Shown piece by piece: positions 22,865 to 32,393 of a DNA stretch of 64,000 nt (positions are counted from its first letter, which is position 1; every line of letters begins with the position of its first letter). The stretch lies in NCBI RefSeq assembly GCF_030063415.1, contig NZ_JASITA010000031.1:23855-87854 (forward strand), written 5' to 3'. Origin of the DNA: Streptomyces sp. H27-C3. GTDB lineage: Bacteria; Actinomycetota; Actinomycetes; Streptomycetales; Streptomycetaceae. The notes below the pieces were generated by a model, which was not told the DNA's origin, did not search any database, and was given only the letters and a program-made list of their open reading frames with translations. The translations under genes were made by a program, and so were the position numbers.

Positions 22865-23968
22865 TCACCCCAGCAGCGTCGCCGGGCTGCCGCCGTTCGC
22901 CTCGTAGCCCGCCACCGCCAGTGCGCGGTACACCGCGTACTCCGCCGCCGGGTCCGGGTCGTGGGTCCAGGGCAGGGCGCCGACGTGGCCGTCCACGTGC
23001 TGGAGCTCGTTCATAGCCTCCGACCAGCGCTCCGAGCGGACCAGGAAGAGGATCAGCAGGTGGCGTACGTGCGCGAGCATCGGGTCGCCCTGGCGGGCCG
23101 CGTGCACCGCGAACAGTGCGCCCTCCATCGCCGTCGACACCACCGCGCTCCGGTAGAAGCCCTGCACCAGATTGACCTCGGGCAGGTGCTCGTACACCGC
23201 GAAGAGCGGCAGCGCGGCGAGCAGGGAGCCCTGCGGGGCGCGGGCCGCCGCCGTTGTGGCGAAGATGTCGGCCGACGCGCGCGAGCCGTGCCACTTCTCG
23301 CTGCGGTAGCTCAGCGCCGCCAGGTGCGCGCCCATGTGCGCGGGCGCGCGGTCCATCACCTTGGCCCACAGCAGGTCGAACTCGGGCTCGGTGTAACCCA
23401 GTCCGCGCGCCACGGCCAGTTCGACGATGTACGGGATCGGGTCGCCCGGCGCCAGCGGCGCCGCCTCGCCGCACACCGTACGGGCCTCCTCCAGGATGAT
23501 CCGGAAGTCGTCCGTGCCGGGCGTCGACGTGCGCCACGCCTGCTGCACCAGGAACTCGGCGTGCACCGCCGCGCCACCCGCGTCCTTCGGCGCCTCGGCC
23601 CGCCAGGTCCGCAGCCAGCGCCCGCCCTCGCCGGGGCGCCGCGCCAGTTCCAGCGACGCGGCGCCCGCGAAGGCCTGCACGCGCTGCCAGCGCGCTTCAC
23701 TGTCCTTCGCCGTCCCGGCGAGCAGCTGCGCGGCGGCCTGCCAGCCCTGCGTGGACTGCACCACGTCCAGTACGTCCTCCAGGTCCTGGTCGGGACCGGG
23801 CATCCGGATGTCCAGCTCCTCCTGGCGCACGAAGTCGTAATTGGCCGGGTCGGCGGCGTCGGGTGAGCCGGGCGCGACCAGTCGGATGCCGCCGCGCCTG
23901 CGCAGCGCGAGAGGACCGATGACCGCCGCCAGCATGCACATGGCGATCAAGAACCAGAGAATCTCCAT
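22865..23968 (-). CDS. Membrane-anchored conserved hypothetical protein
   Basis: A 367-residue protein from the ATG of MEILWFLIAMCML, whose first 22 residues form a single membrane anchor followed by LRRRGG, placing the rest in the cytosol. The body is alpha-helical with Ala-rich helix pairs reminiscent of TPR-like repeats (AAAQLLAGTAKDSEARWQRV, LEEARTVCGEAAP, LLWAKVMDRAPAHMGAHL, MLAHVRHLLILFLVRS). No catalytic motif. It is divergent from metB with about 60 bases between starts. I recall a similar Streptomyces protein beside metB, but no function. Confidence 0.75.
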   Translation of the reverse strand: MEILWFLIAMCMLAAVIGPLALRRRGGIRLVAPGSPDAADPANYDFVRQEELDIRMPGPDQDLEDVLDVVQSTQGWQAAAQLLAGTAKDSEARWQRVQAFAGAASLELARRPGEGGRWLRTWRAEAPKDAGGAAVHAEFLVQQAWRTSTPGTDDFRIILEEARTVCGEAAPLAPGDPIPYIVELAVARGLGYTEPEFDLLWAKVMDRAPAHMGAHLAALSYRSEKWHGSRASADIFATTAAARAPQGSLLAALPLFAVYEHLPEVNLVQGFYRSAVVSTAMEGALFAVHAARQGDPMLAHVRHLLILFLVRSERWSEAMNELQHVDGHVGALPWTHDPDPAAEYAVYRALAVAGYEANGGSPATLLG

Positions 23969-24028
23969 ACCCCCATTGTCCCCGGAGTGCGGCGGGCTCG
24001 GCACGGGAACGAACTACGCTCGGACCCC

Positions 24029-25174
24029 ATGACCGACCAGCACAGCTTCGAGACCCTTGCCATCCACGCGGGCAACACCGCGGACCCCCTCACGGGTGCG
24101 GTTGTCCCGCCGATCTATCAGGTGTCCACGTACAAGCAGGACGGTGTGGGCGGCCTGCGCGGAGGCTATGAGTACAGCCGCAGCGCCAACCCGACACGCA
24201 CCGCACTGGAAGAGAACCTCGCGGCGCTGGAGGGCGGCCGGCGCGGGCTCGCCTTCGCGTCGGGGCTCGCGGCGGAGGACTGCCTGCTGCGTACGCTCCT
24301 CGCCCCCGGCGACCATGTGGTCATTCCCAATGACGCGTACGGCGGCACGTTCCGGCTCTTCGCCAAGGTCGTCTCGCGCTGGGGCGTGGAGTTCTCCGTC
24401 GCGGACACCTCGGACCCGGCGGCCGTGCGGGCCGCCGTCACCCCGCGCACCAAGGTGATCTGGGTCGAGACCCCGTCGAACCCGCTCCTCGGCATCACCG
24501 ACATCGCCGCGGTCGCGGACATCGCCCGCACGGCCGGTGCGCGTCTTGTCGTCGACAACACCTTCGCCAGCCCCTACCTCCAGCAGCCCCTGGCCCTCGG
24601 CGCGGACATCGTCGTGCACTCCACGACCAAGTACATGGGCGGTCACTCCGACGTCGTCGGCGGCGCACTGATCGCCAACGACCCCGAACTGGCTGAGGAG
24701 TTGGCGTACCACCAGAACGCGATGGGCGCGATCGCCGGACCGTTCGACGCCTGGCTCGTGCTGCGCGGCATCAAGACCCTCGCGGTCCGCATGGACCGGC
24801 ACAGCGAGAACGCGACCCGCGTCACGGACATGCTGACCAGCCACCCGAAGGTGACGAAGGTCCTCTACCCGGGCCTGCCCGAGCACCCGGGCCACGAGAC
24901 CGCCGCCAAGCAGATGAAGGCCTTCGGCGGCATGGTGTCCTTCCGGATCAAGGGCGGCGAGGAGGCCGCGGTCGAGGTCTGCAACCGCGCGAAGCTCTTC
25001 ACGCTCGGCGAGTCCCTGGGCGGCGTCGAGTCGCTGATCGAGCACCCGGGCCGCATGACGCACGCGTCGGTGGCGGGCTCCGCCCTGGAGGTGCCCGCGG
25101 ACCTGGTGCGGCTCTCGGTGGGCATCGAGTCGGGCGACGACCTGCTGGCGGACCTGAAGCAGGCGCTGGGCTAG
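24029..25174 (+). CDS. metB: Cystathionine gamma-synthase
   Basis: A 381-residue PLP enzyme of the Cys/Met metabolism family. The start ATG follows the divergent promoter. Visible are the Tyr-Ser-Arg PLP-phosphate motif (YEYSRSANPTR), the GLAAEDCLLRTLL region, ETPSNPLL, the conserved Asp of VVDNTFASPY and the PLP Lys in VVHSTTKYMGGHSDVVGG. The C-terminal SLGGVESLIEHPGRMTHASV is characteristic. Family members act as cystathionine gamma-synthase or gamma-lyase and in Streptomyces may do both; sequence alone does not separate them. It is not clustered with other methionine genes. Confidence 0.92.
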   Translation: MTDQHSFETLAIHAGNTADPLTGAVVPPIYQVSTYKQDGVGGLRGGYEYSRSANPTRTALEENLAALEGGRRGLAFASGLAAEDCLLRTLLAPGDHVVIPNDAYGGTFRLFAKVVSRWGVEFSVADTSDPAAVRAAVTPRTKVIWVETPSNPLLGITDIAAVADIARTAGARLVVDNTFASPYLQQPLALGADIVVHSTTKYMGGHSDVVGGALIANDPELAEELAYHQNAMGAIAGPFDAWLVLRGIKTLAVRMDRHSENATRVTDMLTSHPKVTKVLYPGLPEHPGHETAAKQMKAFGGMVSFRIKGGEEAAVEVCNRAKLFTLGESLGGVESLIEHPGRMTHASVAGSALEVPADLVRLSVGIESGDDLLADLKQALG

Positions 25175-25199
25175 GGGCCGGACTCAGGCAGGCGCTGGG

Positions 25200-25391
25200 T
25201 CAGGCGCTGACCTTCTCGTCCTCCAAGCCGGCGCGGATCTCCGTGCGCAGCTCCGGACTGTCGGTGTGGGAGTGCACGGAGACCGCGTGCTCGGCGGCTG
25301 CCCGTACGACTTCCTCTTCCTCACCGGCGATGGAGAGCGAGCAGTTCATCTCGCTCGGGAATTTGCGGCAGTCGACAACTTTCCTGGTCAT
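25200..25391 (-). CDS. DUF1059 family small protein
   Basis: A 63-residue protein with the DUF1059 pattern: VVDCRKFPSEMNCSLSIAGEEEEVVRAAAEHAVSVHSH and then LRTEIRAGL. The two Cys residues and the His-rich stretch are conserved in the family and suggest a metal site, though the function is unknown. It converges with metB. An AGGAGG-like sequence precedes the start. Confidence 0.88.
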   Translation of the reverse strand: MTRKVVDCRKFPSEMNCSLSIAGEEEEVVRAAAEHAVSVHSHTDSPELRTEIRAGLEDEKVSA

Positions 25392-25708
25392 GACGGCCTC
25401 CTAGGCTCGTTCATTGCACCGCTGCATCCAGGATAGATCCGGACAAACGCGGTGTCCTGCCAGCCCTCCAGGGGTGGGGTCGTCTCCGACGGCGGCTCCA
25501 CCCACGGCTCCGCGACCGACACCCACACCATGAACGCGACCATGACGGCCAGCAGTAGCAGCCACATCAGCCGTCGCGCCAGCCGGCGCTGGCGCAGCAT
25601 CCGGCGGCCGCGTGCCGCCGCGTGTACGGCGAGCTCGGCCGGCACCCCCGGGTGCGCGCCGTCCAGCATCCGGCGCACCTCGTCCTGCTTGCGGTCCGGC
25701 CCGCTCAC
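25388..25708 (-). CDS. Single-pass membrane protein coupled to sigma-like gene
   Basis: A 106-residue protein from GTG 25708, whose first base pairs overlap the stop of the upstream sigma-like gene (GTGA). Residues 1-45 are charged and cytosolic (DEVRRMLDGAHPGVPAELAVHAAARGRRMLRQRR), followed by one membrane helix (about 47-65, LMWLLLLAVMVAFMVWVSV) and a short Pro/Glu-rich outer tail. The layout is that of an anti-sigma factor, but no zinc-binding HxxxCxxC motif is present. Translational coupling strongly suggests joint function with the sigma-like protein. Its stop is within 4 bases of the DUF1059 start. Confidence 0.75.
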   Translation of the reverse strand: MSGPDRKQDEVRRMLDGAHPGVPAELAVHAAARGRRMLRQRRLARRLMWLLLLAVMVAFMVWVSVAEPWVEPPSETTPPLEGWQDTAFVRIYPGCSGAMNEPRRPS

Positions 25709-26232
25709 GGCGTCGCCACCCTGGCGTGCGGCGCGGCCGGCTCCGGCGGCTCGCTGCGCATCGTGGCGACCGCGCGCGAGCAGATCACCCGGACCCGCTC
25801 CACCGGCAGCCCGAGCTGCGCCGCGGTCTGCTCCTCGGCGACGCCCTCGTACAGGCGCAGCACCAGGACCAGCCGCTCCCTGGGCGTGAGCCGCTCCAGC
25901 ACACCCCCGCGGACGGGCCGCTGCGGGGCGGCCCACGGGAGCGCCCGGCCCCGCACGACCCCCCAGTGGTGGTGGCGCCACGCCCCGCGGGCGAAGCGGG
26001 CCGCCAGCTCCTGGCGGGTGTGGTCGTACGGGTCCTCGCCGCGCAGCCGTTCCCACTCCACGTACGTACGGGAGAGGGCGGCCGTCAGCAGTCGCCTCGC
26101 GCGGTCGTTGCGCTCGGGCGCCTCGCCGGTGAGCAGCGTGGCCGCATGCAGCAGCCGCCCGGCCGCGCCCGCGACGTACGCCTCGAACTCCCGGGCCCGG
26201 CGGCGCTGTTGGACTGCCGGCCGATCTCGCAC
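25705..26232 (-). CDS. ECF sigma factor-like protein
   Basis: A 175-residue protein from GTG 26232. The C-terminal part has a region 4 helix-turn-helix: LTPRERLVLVLRLYEGVAEEQTAAQLGLPVERVRVICSRAVATM. The N-terminal part (REFEAYVAGAAGRLLHAATLLTGEAPERNDRARRLLTAALSRTYVEW) is the region 2 position but is a poor match, lacking the usual Asp-Arg-Phe motifs. It could be a divergent SigE-like sigma or a sigma-derived regulator. Its stop overlaps the start of the membrane protein by 4 bases, so the two form a unit. Confidence 0.78.
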   Translation of the reverse strand: MRDRPAVQQRRRAREFEAYVAGAAGRLLHAATLLTGEAPERNDRARRLLTAALSRTYVEWERLRGEDPYDHTRQELAARFARGAWRHHHWGVVRGRALPWAAPQRPVRGGVLERLTPRERLVLVLRLYEGVAEEQTAAQLGLPVERVRVICSRAVATMRSEPPEPAAPHARVATP

Positions 26233-26284
26233 GGTGCCTCCCGTCGCCCCGTGCCCTCATATCAGGCCAGGGACGGGGCCCGAG

Positions 26285-26815
26285 TCAAGAGGTCGGCGGC
26301 ACCTCGGTGTCCGCGTCCGGGTTGCCGGGGTCCGCCGACGCCGCGCTCTGGCGGGCGGACAGTGCCGAATTGAAGCGCGTCAGGAGTGTGCAGAACGAGT
26401 CGCGCTCCTCCTCGCTCCATCCGTCCGTCACCTGGGCCATCAGCTCGCGGCGCGAGGACCGCACCTCGTCGAGTCTGGCCTGGCCGCGCGGCGACAGCTG
26501 GAGCACGACCGCACGGCCGTCCTCCGGGTGCGACGTGCGCTTGACCAGGCCCGTGTCGACGAGCGGCGCGACCTGCCTGGTCACGGTCGAGGAGTCGATC
26601 CCCATGCCGGCTGCCAGCGCCTTGACGCCCATCGGGCCTTCCAGATCGAGCCGGTTCAGCAGCAGGTAGGCGGCGCGGTCCATCGAGTTGCGGACCTGGC
26701 CCACGCCACCGAGCCGGGTCTGCTCGGCGCGACGGGCGAAGACGGCGACCTGGTGCTGGAGGGCATCGAGGAGGCCGGTGTCCGGATCAGTCGTCATGTC
26801 CTGGGAAGTGGGCAT
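26285..26815 (-). CDS. MarR-family transcriptional regulator
   Basis: About 176 residues. The start is ATG 26815 (MPTSQDM) or ATG 26794; neither has a textbook ribosome binding site. The winged helix is clear: GPMGVKALAAGMGIDSSTVTRQVAPLVDTGLVKRTSHPEDGRAVVLQLSPRGQARLDEV, with the DxRxxx wing DGRAVVL. Flanking helices form the dimer domain. It is divergent from the threonine ammonia-lyase gene with about 150 bases between and may control it. The ligand is unknown. Confidence 0.9.
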   Translation of the reverse strand: MPTSQDMTTDPDTGLLDALQHQVAVFARRAEQTRLGGVGQVRNSMDRAAYLLLNRLDLEGPMGVKALAAGMGIDSSTVTRQVAPLVDTGLVKRTSHPEDGRAVVLQLSPRGQARLDEVRSSRRELMAQVTDGWSEEERDSFCTLLTRFNSALSARQSAASADPGNPDADTEVPPTS

Positions 26816-26962
26816 GGCTGGGGGCTCTCTTCGTGCGGCGGTCGGTTTAGGTGGGGGACAGAGTACGCGGATGGGAGCGGACGCGTACCGGCGCTGCGCA
26901 AACCGATACCAGGGCCTGGACCGGCACGGCCGTGAGACCCGTGAGCTGCAATGCTTGCTGTC

Positions 26963-28192
26963 ATGAGCTTCCGTACGTCCGACCCCTTGCGCACCGTCAT
27001 CCTCGACGACATCCGGGGCGCGCAGAAGATGCTCTCCGGTGTGGCCAGAACGACCGCGATGGAGGGCAGCAGGCACCTGTCGCGGCTGATCGGCTCCCCG
27101 GTCCACTTCAAGTGCGAGAACCTTCAGCGCACCGGCTCCTTCAAGCTGCGCGGCGCGTACGTACGGATCGCCGGTCTTTCCCCGGAGGAGCGCGCGGCCG
27201 GTGTCGTCGCCGCCAGCGCCGGCAACCACGCGCAGGGCGTCGCCCTCGCCTCCTCACTCCTCGGGGTGCGCTCCACCGTCTTCATGCCGGTCGGGGCGCC
27301 GCTGCCGAAGGTCGCAGCGACCCGCGAGTACGGCGCCGAGGTGCGGATGCACGGCCAGGTGGTCGACGAGACGCTGGCCGCGGCGCAGGAGTACGCGGAG
27401 AAGACGGGCGCGGTCTTCATTCACCCCTTCGACCACCCGGACATCATCGCGGGGCAGGGCACGGTCGGCCTGGAGATCCTCGAACAGTGCCCCGAGGTAA
27501 GGACGATCGTCGTCGGCGTGGGCGGTGGCGGGCTCGCCGCGGGCATCGCGGTCGCGGTCAAGCTGCTGCGCCCCGATGTGCGGATCATCGGCGTACAGGC
27601 CCAGGGCGCGGCCTGCTATCCGCCGTCGCTGGCCGCCGGGCGGCCGGTGTCGGTCGACGCGCTCCAGACGATGGCGGACGGCATCAAGGTGGGGCGGCCG
27701 GGCGATGTGCCGTTCGCGATCGTCAGGGAGCTGCTCGACGACGTTGTCACGGTCTCCGAGGACGAGTTGTCGAGCGCTCTGCTGCTCTGCCTGGAGCGGG
27801 CCAAGATGGTCGTCGAACCGGCCGGGGCGAGTCCGGTCGCGGCGCTGCTGAGCCGCCCCGAGGCCTTCGATGGCCCGGTGGTCGCGGTGCTGTCGGGCGG
27901 CAACGTCGACCCGCTGCTGATGCAGCGCATCCTGACCCACGGCATGGCGGCGGCGGGCCGCTACCTGTCGCTGCGGCTGCGCCTGACGGACCGGCCGGGG
28001 GCGCTGGCGACGCTTCTGGCGTCGTTGTCAGTGGTGGATGCGAATGTGCTGGATGTGAGTCACGTACGAACCGATCCGCGCCTGGGCCTCACGGAGGCGG
28101 AGGTGGAGCTGCACCTGGAGACCAAGGGCCCGGAGCACTGCACGGCGGTCAGGTCGGTGCTGCGCGAGGCGGGATACACGGTGATGTCCTGA
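26963..28192 (+). CDS. ilvA: Threonine ammonia-lyase with C-terminal ACT domain
   Basis: A 409-residue PLP fold-II enzyme converting threonine to 2-oxobutanoate. The PLP Lys is in RTGSFKLRGAYVR; SAGNHAQGVA binds the substrate carboxylate and VGVGGGGLAAGIA holds the cofactor phosphate. Residues about 330-409 form one ACT domain (LSLRLRLTDRPGALATLLASL), as in catabolic-type TdcB-like enzymes with a regulatory tail, shorter than E. coli IlvA. It could serve isoleucine synthesis or threonine/serine catabolism; tdcB is the alternative name. Start chosen at ATG 26963; an ATG 12 bases upstream is also in frame. Confidence 0.9.
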   Translation: MSFRTSDPLRTVILDDIRGAQKMLSGVARTTAMEGSRHLSRLIGSPVHFKCENLQRTGSFKLRGAYVRIAGLSPEERAAGVVAASAGNHAQGVALASSLLGVRSTVFMPVGAPLPKVAATREYGAEVRMHGQVVDETLAAAQEYAEKTGAVFIHPFDHPDIIAGQGTVGLEILEQCPEVRTIVVGVGGGGLAAGIAVAVKLLRPDVRIIGVQAQGAACYPPSLAAGRPVSVDALQTMADGIKVGRPGDVPFAIVRELLDDVVTVSEDELSSALLLCLERAKMVVEPAGASPVAALLSRPEAFDGPVVAVLSGGNVDPLLMQRILTHGMAAAGRYLSLRLRLTDRPGALATLLASLSVVDANVLDVSHVRTDPRLGLTEAEVELHLETKGPEHCTAVRSVLREAGYTVMS

Positions 28193-28240
28193 GGCCGGCC
28201 CGCGCCGGACTCCCAGGTTTCGCGAAAACCCCCTCGCGGG

Positions 28241-28256
28241 ACGCGATGTATCGCGT
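28241..28256. promoter_or_regulatory. 16-bp palindrome upstream of DrrAB-type exporter
   Basis: ACGCGATGTATCGCGT: perfect 7-base arms around a 2-base centre. It lies in the 230-base gap before the ABC exporter operon, about 165 bases from the start. TetR or PadR-type repressors of drug exporters often bind such sites, but no such gene is adjacent. A second small palindrome TTTCGCGAAA lies at 28219-28228. Confidence 0.5.
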
Positions 28257-28422
28257 TACGGTGTGTCCCTCGTCGGTGCTTCACACGGCGACGCCGCGCG
28301 GGAGCCCCTGCGCAAACCTAAAATTCGCGTAGGACGCAGGACACCGGAACCACCGCGGCAGGACACCACCTACGCGGAACATCGCGGACACAGGACAGCA
28401 CTCGAACCTTGGGGGAGCCCTC

Positions 28423-29399
<977 letters not shown>

Positions 29400-29403
<4 letters not shown>

Positions 29404-30260
29404 GTGCCCTGTCGGACACCGTGGCCAAGACCCGGGCCCCGCAGTCGCGCGGCGGCCTCGTCCAGTCGGTCACCGACTCGCTCGTCATCGCCCAGCGCAA
29501 TCTGATCCGCATGATGCGCATCCCGGAAATGGTCATTTTCGGGTTGATCCAGCCGATCATGTTCGTGGTGCTGTTCACGTACGTCTTCGGCGGCTCGATC
29601 CAGGTCGGCGGCAGCACCAGCCCCGCGGCCTACCGCGAGTTCCTGATGGCGGGCATCTTCGCGCAGACCGTCACCTTCGCCACCGCCGGAGCCGGCGCGG
29701 GCATCGCGGACGACATGCACAAGGGCCTCATCGACCGGTTCAGGTCACTGCCCATGGCGCGCGGCGCGGTCCTCACCGGCCGGACGCTCGCCGACCTGGT
29801 GCAGACCGCGCTCACCCTGGTCGTCCTCGCGATCGTCGCGCTGATCATCGGCTGGCGCACCCACGAGAACATCGGCAAGGTGCTGGCCGGGTTCGCCCTG
29901 CTGCTCCTGCTCGGTTACGCGTTCTCCTGGATCGGCGCCCTGATCGGCCTCTCGGTCCGCACCCCCGAGGCAGCCACCTCGGGCGGCCTGATCTGGCTCT
30001 TCCCGCTGACGTTCATCTCGAACGCCTTCGTCGACGCCAACCAGATGCCGACGTTCCTGCGGCACATCGCCGAGTGGAACCCGTTCAGCGCCACCGTGCA
30101 GGCCTGCCGCGAGCTCTTCGGCAATCTGCCACCGGGCTTCAAGGCCGCCGACGCCTGGCCGATGCAGCACCCCATCTGGGCCTCGCTGCTCTGGTCGATC
30201 CTCATCATCGTGGTCTTCCGGACGCTGTCGGTCCGCAAGTACCGCAACGCGTCCGCCTGA
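29400..30260 (+). CDS. DrrB-type ABC-2 permease
   Basis: A 286-residue permease from GTG 29400, with GAAGGAGG upstream and a GTGA overlap with the ATPase gene. Six membrane helices can be seen: MVIFGLIQPIMFVVLFTYVF, a pair around FATAGAGAG, LTLVVLAIVALIIGW, ALLLLLGYAFSWIGALIGL, LIWLFPLTFISNAFV, and ASLLWSILIIVVF. Between helices 2 and 3 lies the ABC-2 type DDMHKGLIDRFRSLPMARGAVL segment that contacts the ATPase. With the preceding gene it forms a complete exporter. Confidence 0.94.
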
Positions 30261-30270
30261 GGCCCCCGCG

Positions 30271-30321
30271 TACGACAAAGCCCCCGGCCGGTGCCGCTTG
30301 AGGGCCGGGGGCTTTGTCGTA
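30271..30321. terminator. Bidirectional terminator between exporter operon and greA
   Basis: A perfect 19-bp stem (30271-30289 with 30303-30321) and a 13-base loop. It begins 10 bases after the permease stop and ends 18 bases before the end of the convergent greA. The stem has AAAG/CTTT flanks which supply a short T run in both directions. Confidence 0.92.
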
Positions 30322-30338
30322 GGCACTGCCTGGGCGGC

Positions 30339-30836
30339 TCAGCCCTTGTACGGCGTGGCTTCGAGGATCTTCACCGAGGCCTTCTTGCCGTTCGGCATCT
30401 CGTACTCCGCGTCGTCGCCGACCTTCTTGCCGGTCACCCCGGTGCCCAGCGGGGACTGCGGCGAGTAGGTCTCGACCTTGGAACTCGCGTACTCGCGGGA
30501 GGCGAGCAGGAAGGTCATCGTGTCGTCCTTGTCACCGTCGAAGGCGATCGTGACGACCATGCCGGGCGCCACCACACCGCCGGCCGCGGGGGCCTCGCCG
30601 ACCTTCGCGCTCTCCAGGAGCTGCGTCAGCTGGCGCACCCGAAGCTCCTGCTTGCCCTGCTCCTCCTTGGCGGCGTGGTAACCGCCGTTCTCCTTCAGGT
30701 CACCTTCTTCGCGGGCCGCCGAGATCTTTGCCACGACCTCGGTACGCGCGGGACCCGACAGGTACTCCAGCTCGGCCCGGAGCTGGTCGTAAGCCTCCTG
30801 GGTCAGCCAGGTGACGCTCTCGCTGGTCTGGGTCAC
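30339..30836 (-). CDS. greA: Transcription elongation factor GreA
   Basis: A 165-residue factor that enters the RNA polymerase secondary channel and stimulates cleavage of backtracked RNA. Start at GTG 30836 after GAGGAG. The coiled-coil N-terminus has the acidic tip SAAREEGDLKENGGYHAAKEEQGKQE, with the Asp and Glu needed for cleavage. The C-terminal FKBP-like domain ends GTGVTGKKVGDDAEYEMPNGKKASVKILEATPY. The first residues (MTQTSESVTWLTQEAYDQLRAELEYL) are as usual in actinobacteria. Terminated by the shared hairpin. Confidence 0.96.
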   Translation of the reverse strand: MTQTSESVTWLTQEAYDQLRAELEYLSGPARTEVVAKISAAREEGDLKENGGYHAAKEEQGKQELRVRQLTQLLESAKVGEAPAAGGVVAPGMVVTIAFDGDKDDTMTFLLASREYASSKVETYSPQSPLGTGVTGKKVGDDAEYEMPNGKKASVKILEATPYKG

Positions 30837-30978
30837 AGGTGCTCCTCGTAGGTACTGGGAATACAAAGCAACGCCCTACCCAGAAGGATGTGCCTCCACG
30901 GGCGGGCGAAACCACGAGCCTAACAATTCCGTCGGACAAGGGGGAGGAAAATCCCCGTCAAAGGAACAACAACGCAGG

Positions 30979-31398
30979 TCAGCCCGTAGAACCGGAGTCG
31001 GCCGTGCAGCCTGTCAGCTCCGTGCTGGTCGCCCTGGACGTCGTACGCACCGGGTAGATCTCGTCGATGCGCTCGGTGGACTTCTGGCCGATCCGAACGT
31101 CCCTGCGGCCCACCTCGGAGCCGTTCTCCGCGATGGAGCGCAGCGTGCAGGTGCCGGTCGCGTCCGCGTCCTTGCGCACCTCAAGATGCACCTTGACCTC
31201 GGTGTCCGAAACCGTGTCGAACTTGATGACCTCGGCGCTGATCTTCTGACCGGCGATGTAGTCGTAACCGAACCAGCCGATCATCGCGAGGAACAGGGCG
31301 CCGAGCACCGCGCCGGCGATCTTGAGCTTGCGGTCCGCGCGCTGATCCGGGGAGCGGCCGTAGCGGCTCTCGGGTAGGCCCTCGCGTACCGCAGTCAT
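30979..31398 (-). CDS. DUF4307 single-pass membrane protein
   Basis: A 139-residue protein starting MTAVREGLPESRYGRSPDQRADRKLK, with one membrane helix (IAGAVLGALFLAMIGWFGYDYI, about residues 27-48) and an external beta-rich domain holding two Cys residues (GTCTL and TGCTAD) that could form a disulfide. This is the actinobacterial DUF4307 family, conserved between greA and mca. The function is unknown; the syntenic link with mycothiol metabolism is notable. An alternative start 102 bases upstream lacks support. Confidence 0.88.
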   Translation of the reverse strand: MTAVREGLPESRYGRSPDQRADRKLKIAGAVLGALFLAMIGWFGYDYIAGQKISAEVIKFDTVSDTEVKVHLEVRKDADATGTCTLRSIAENGSEVGRRDVRIGQKSTERIDEIYPVRTTSRATSTELTGCTADSGSTG

Positions 31399-31517
31399 GA
31401 TCGTTCCTCCTGTGTTGGGGACACCTCGGGGGCACCTCGGGGCCCCCGGAATTTTCCGCCCCCCGATTCGGTCACTATAGAAGCCGCTTATTGCGTCCAA
31501 TAACTGAGGATCGAGTC

Positions 31518-32393
31518 TTGACTGAGCAGCTGAGGCTGATGGCCGTGCACGCCCACCCCGACGATGAGTCGAGCAAGGGCGCGGCCACGATGGCCAAGTA
31601 TGTGTCCGAGGGGGTGGACGTGCTGGTCGTGACCTGTACGGGAGGCGAGCGCGGCTCCATCCTCAATCCGAAGCTCCAGGGCGACAAGTATGTCGAGGAG
31701 CACATTCACGAAGTGCGCAAGCAGGAGATGGACGAGGCCCGCCAGATCCTGGGTGTGCAGCAGGAGTGGCTCGGTTTCGTCGACTCCGGTCTCCCCGAGG
31801 GCGACCCGCTGCCGCCGCTGCCGCAGGGCTGCTTCGCGCTGGAGGACGTCGAGGAGGCCGCGGGCCGGCTGGTGAAGTCGATCCGCGAGTTCCGCCCGCA
31901 GGTCATTACGACGTACGACGAGAACGGCGGGTACCCGCACCCCGACCACATCATGACCCACAAGATCACCATGGTGGCCTTCGAGGCCGCGGGCGACGCC
32001 TCGAAGTACCCCGAGGCGGGCGAGCCCTGGCAGCCGCAGAAGCTCTACTACAACCAGGGCTTCAACCGGCCGCGCACGGTCGCGCTGCACGAGGCGCTGC
32101 TCGCGCGCGGCATGGAGTCGCCGTACGGCGAGTGGCTGGAGCGCTGGAAGGAGTTCGTACGCGACGAGCGCACCCTGACCACGTTCGTCCCGTGCGACGA
32201 GTTCTTCGAGATCCGTGACAAGGCACTGATCGCGCACGCCACCCAGATCGACCCCGACGGCGGCTGGTTCAACGTCCCGATGGATCTTCAGCGGGAGGTC
32301 TGGCCGACCGAGGAGTACGAGCTGGCCACCTCGCACGTCGATACATCGATCCCCGAGAGCGACCTCTTTGCGGGCATCCGCGACAATGCCTGA
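31518..32393 (+). CDS. mca: Mycothiol S-conjugate amidase
   Basis: A 291-residue zinc amidase cleaving mycothiol adducts so that the mercapturic acid is exported, a detoxification route unique to actinobacteria. Start is TTG 31518, chosen because AGGA lies seven bases upstream and the product then begins MTEQLRLMAVHAHPDDE as in the family. Zinc ligands are in HAHPDDESS (residues 10-17) and GYPHPDHIMTH. TCTGGERGSILNP and the VYYNQ-like LYYNQGFNRPR segment are conserved. A small membrane protein gene follows and overlaps the stop. It is divergent from the DUF4307 gene. Confidence 0.95.
   Translation: MTEQLRLMAVHAHPDDESSKGAATMAKYVSEGVDVLVVTCTGGERGSILNPKLQGDKYVEEHIHEVRKQEMDEARQILGVQQEWLGFVDSGLPEGDPLPPLPQGCFALEDVEEAAGRLVKSIREFRPQVITTYDENGGYPHPDHIMTHKITMVAFEAAGDASKYPEAGEPWQPQKLYYNQGFNRPRTVALHEALLARGMESPYGEWLERWKEFVRDERTLTTFVPCDEFFEIRDKALIAHATQIDPDGGWFNVPMDLQREVWPTEEYELATSHVDTSIPESDLFAGIRDNA

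Noticed and set aside
26951..26963. Start of threonine ammonia-lyase at the upstream ATG
   Set aside because: Adds only MLAV, unlike the family; ATG 26963 is the better choice, although not proven.
26851..28332. Plus-strand frame of 493 codons overlapping the threonine ammonia-lyase gene
   Set aside because: Arg/Gly-rich out-of-frame shadow with no domain.
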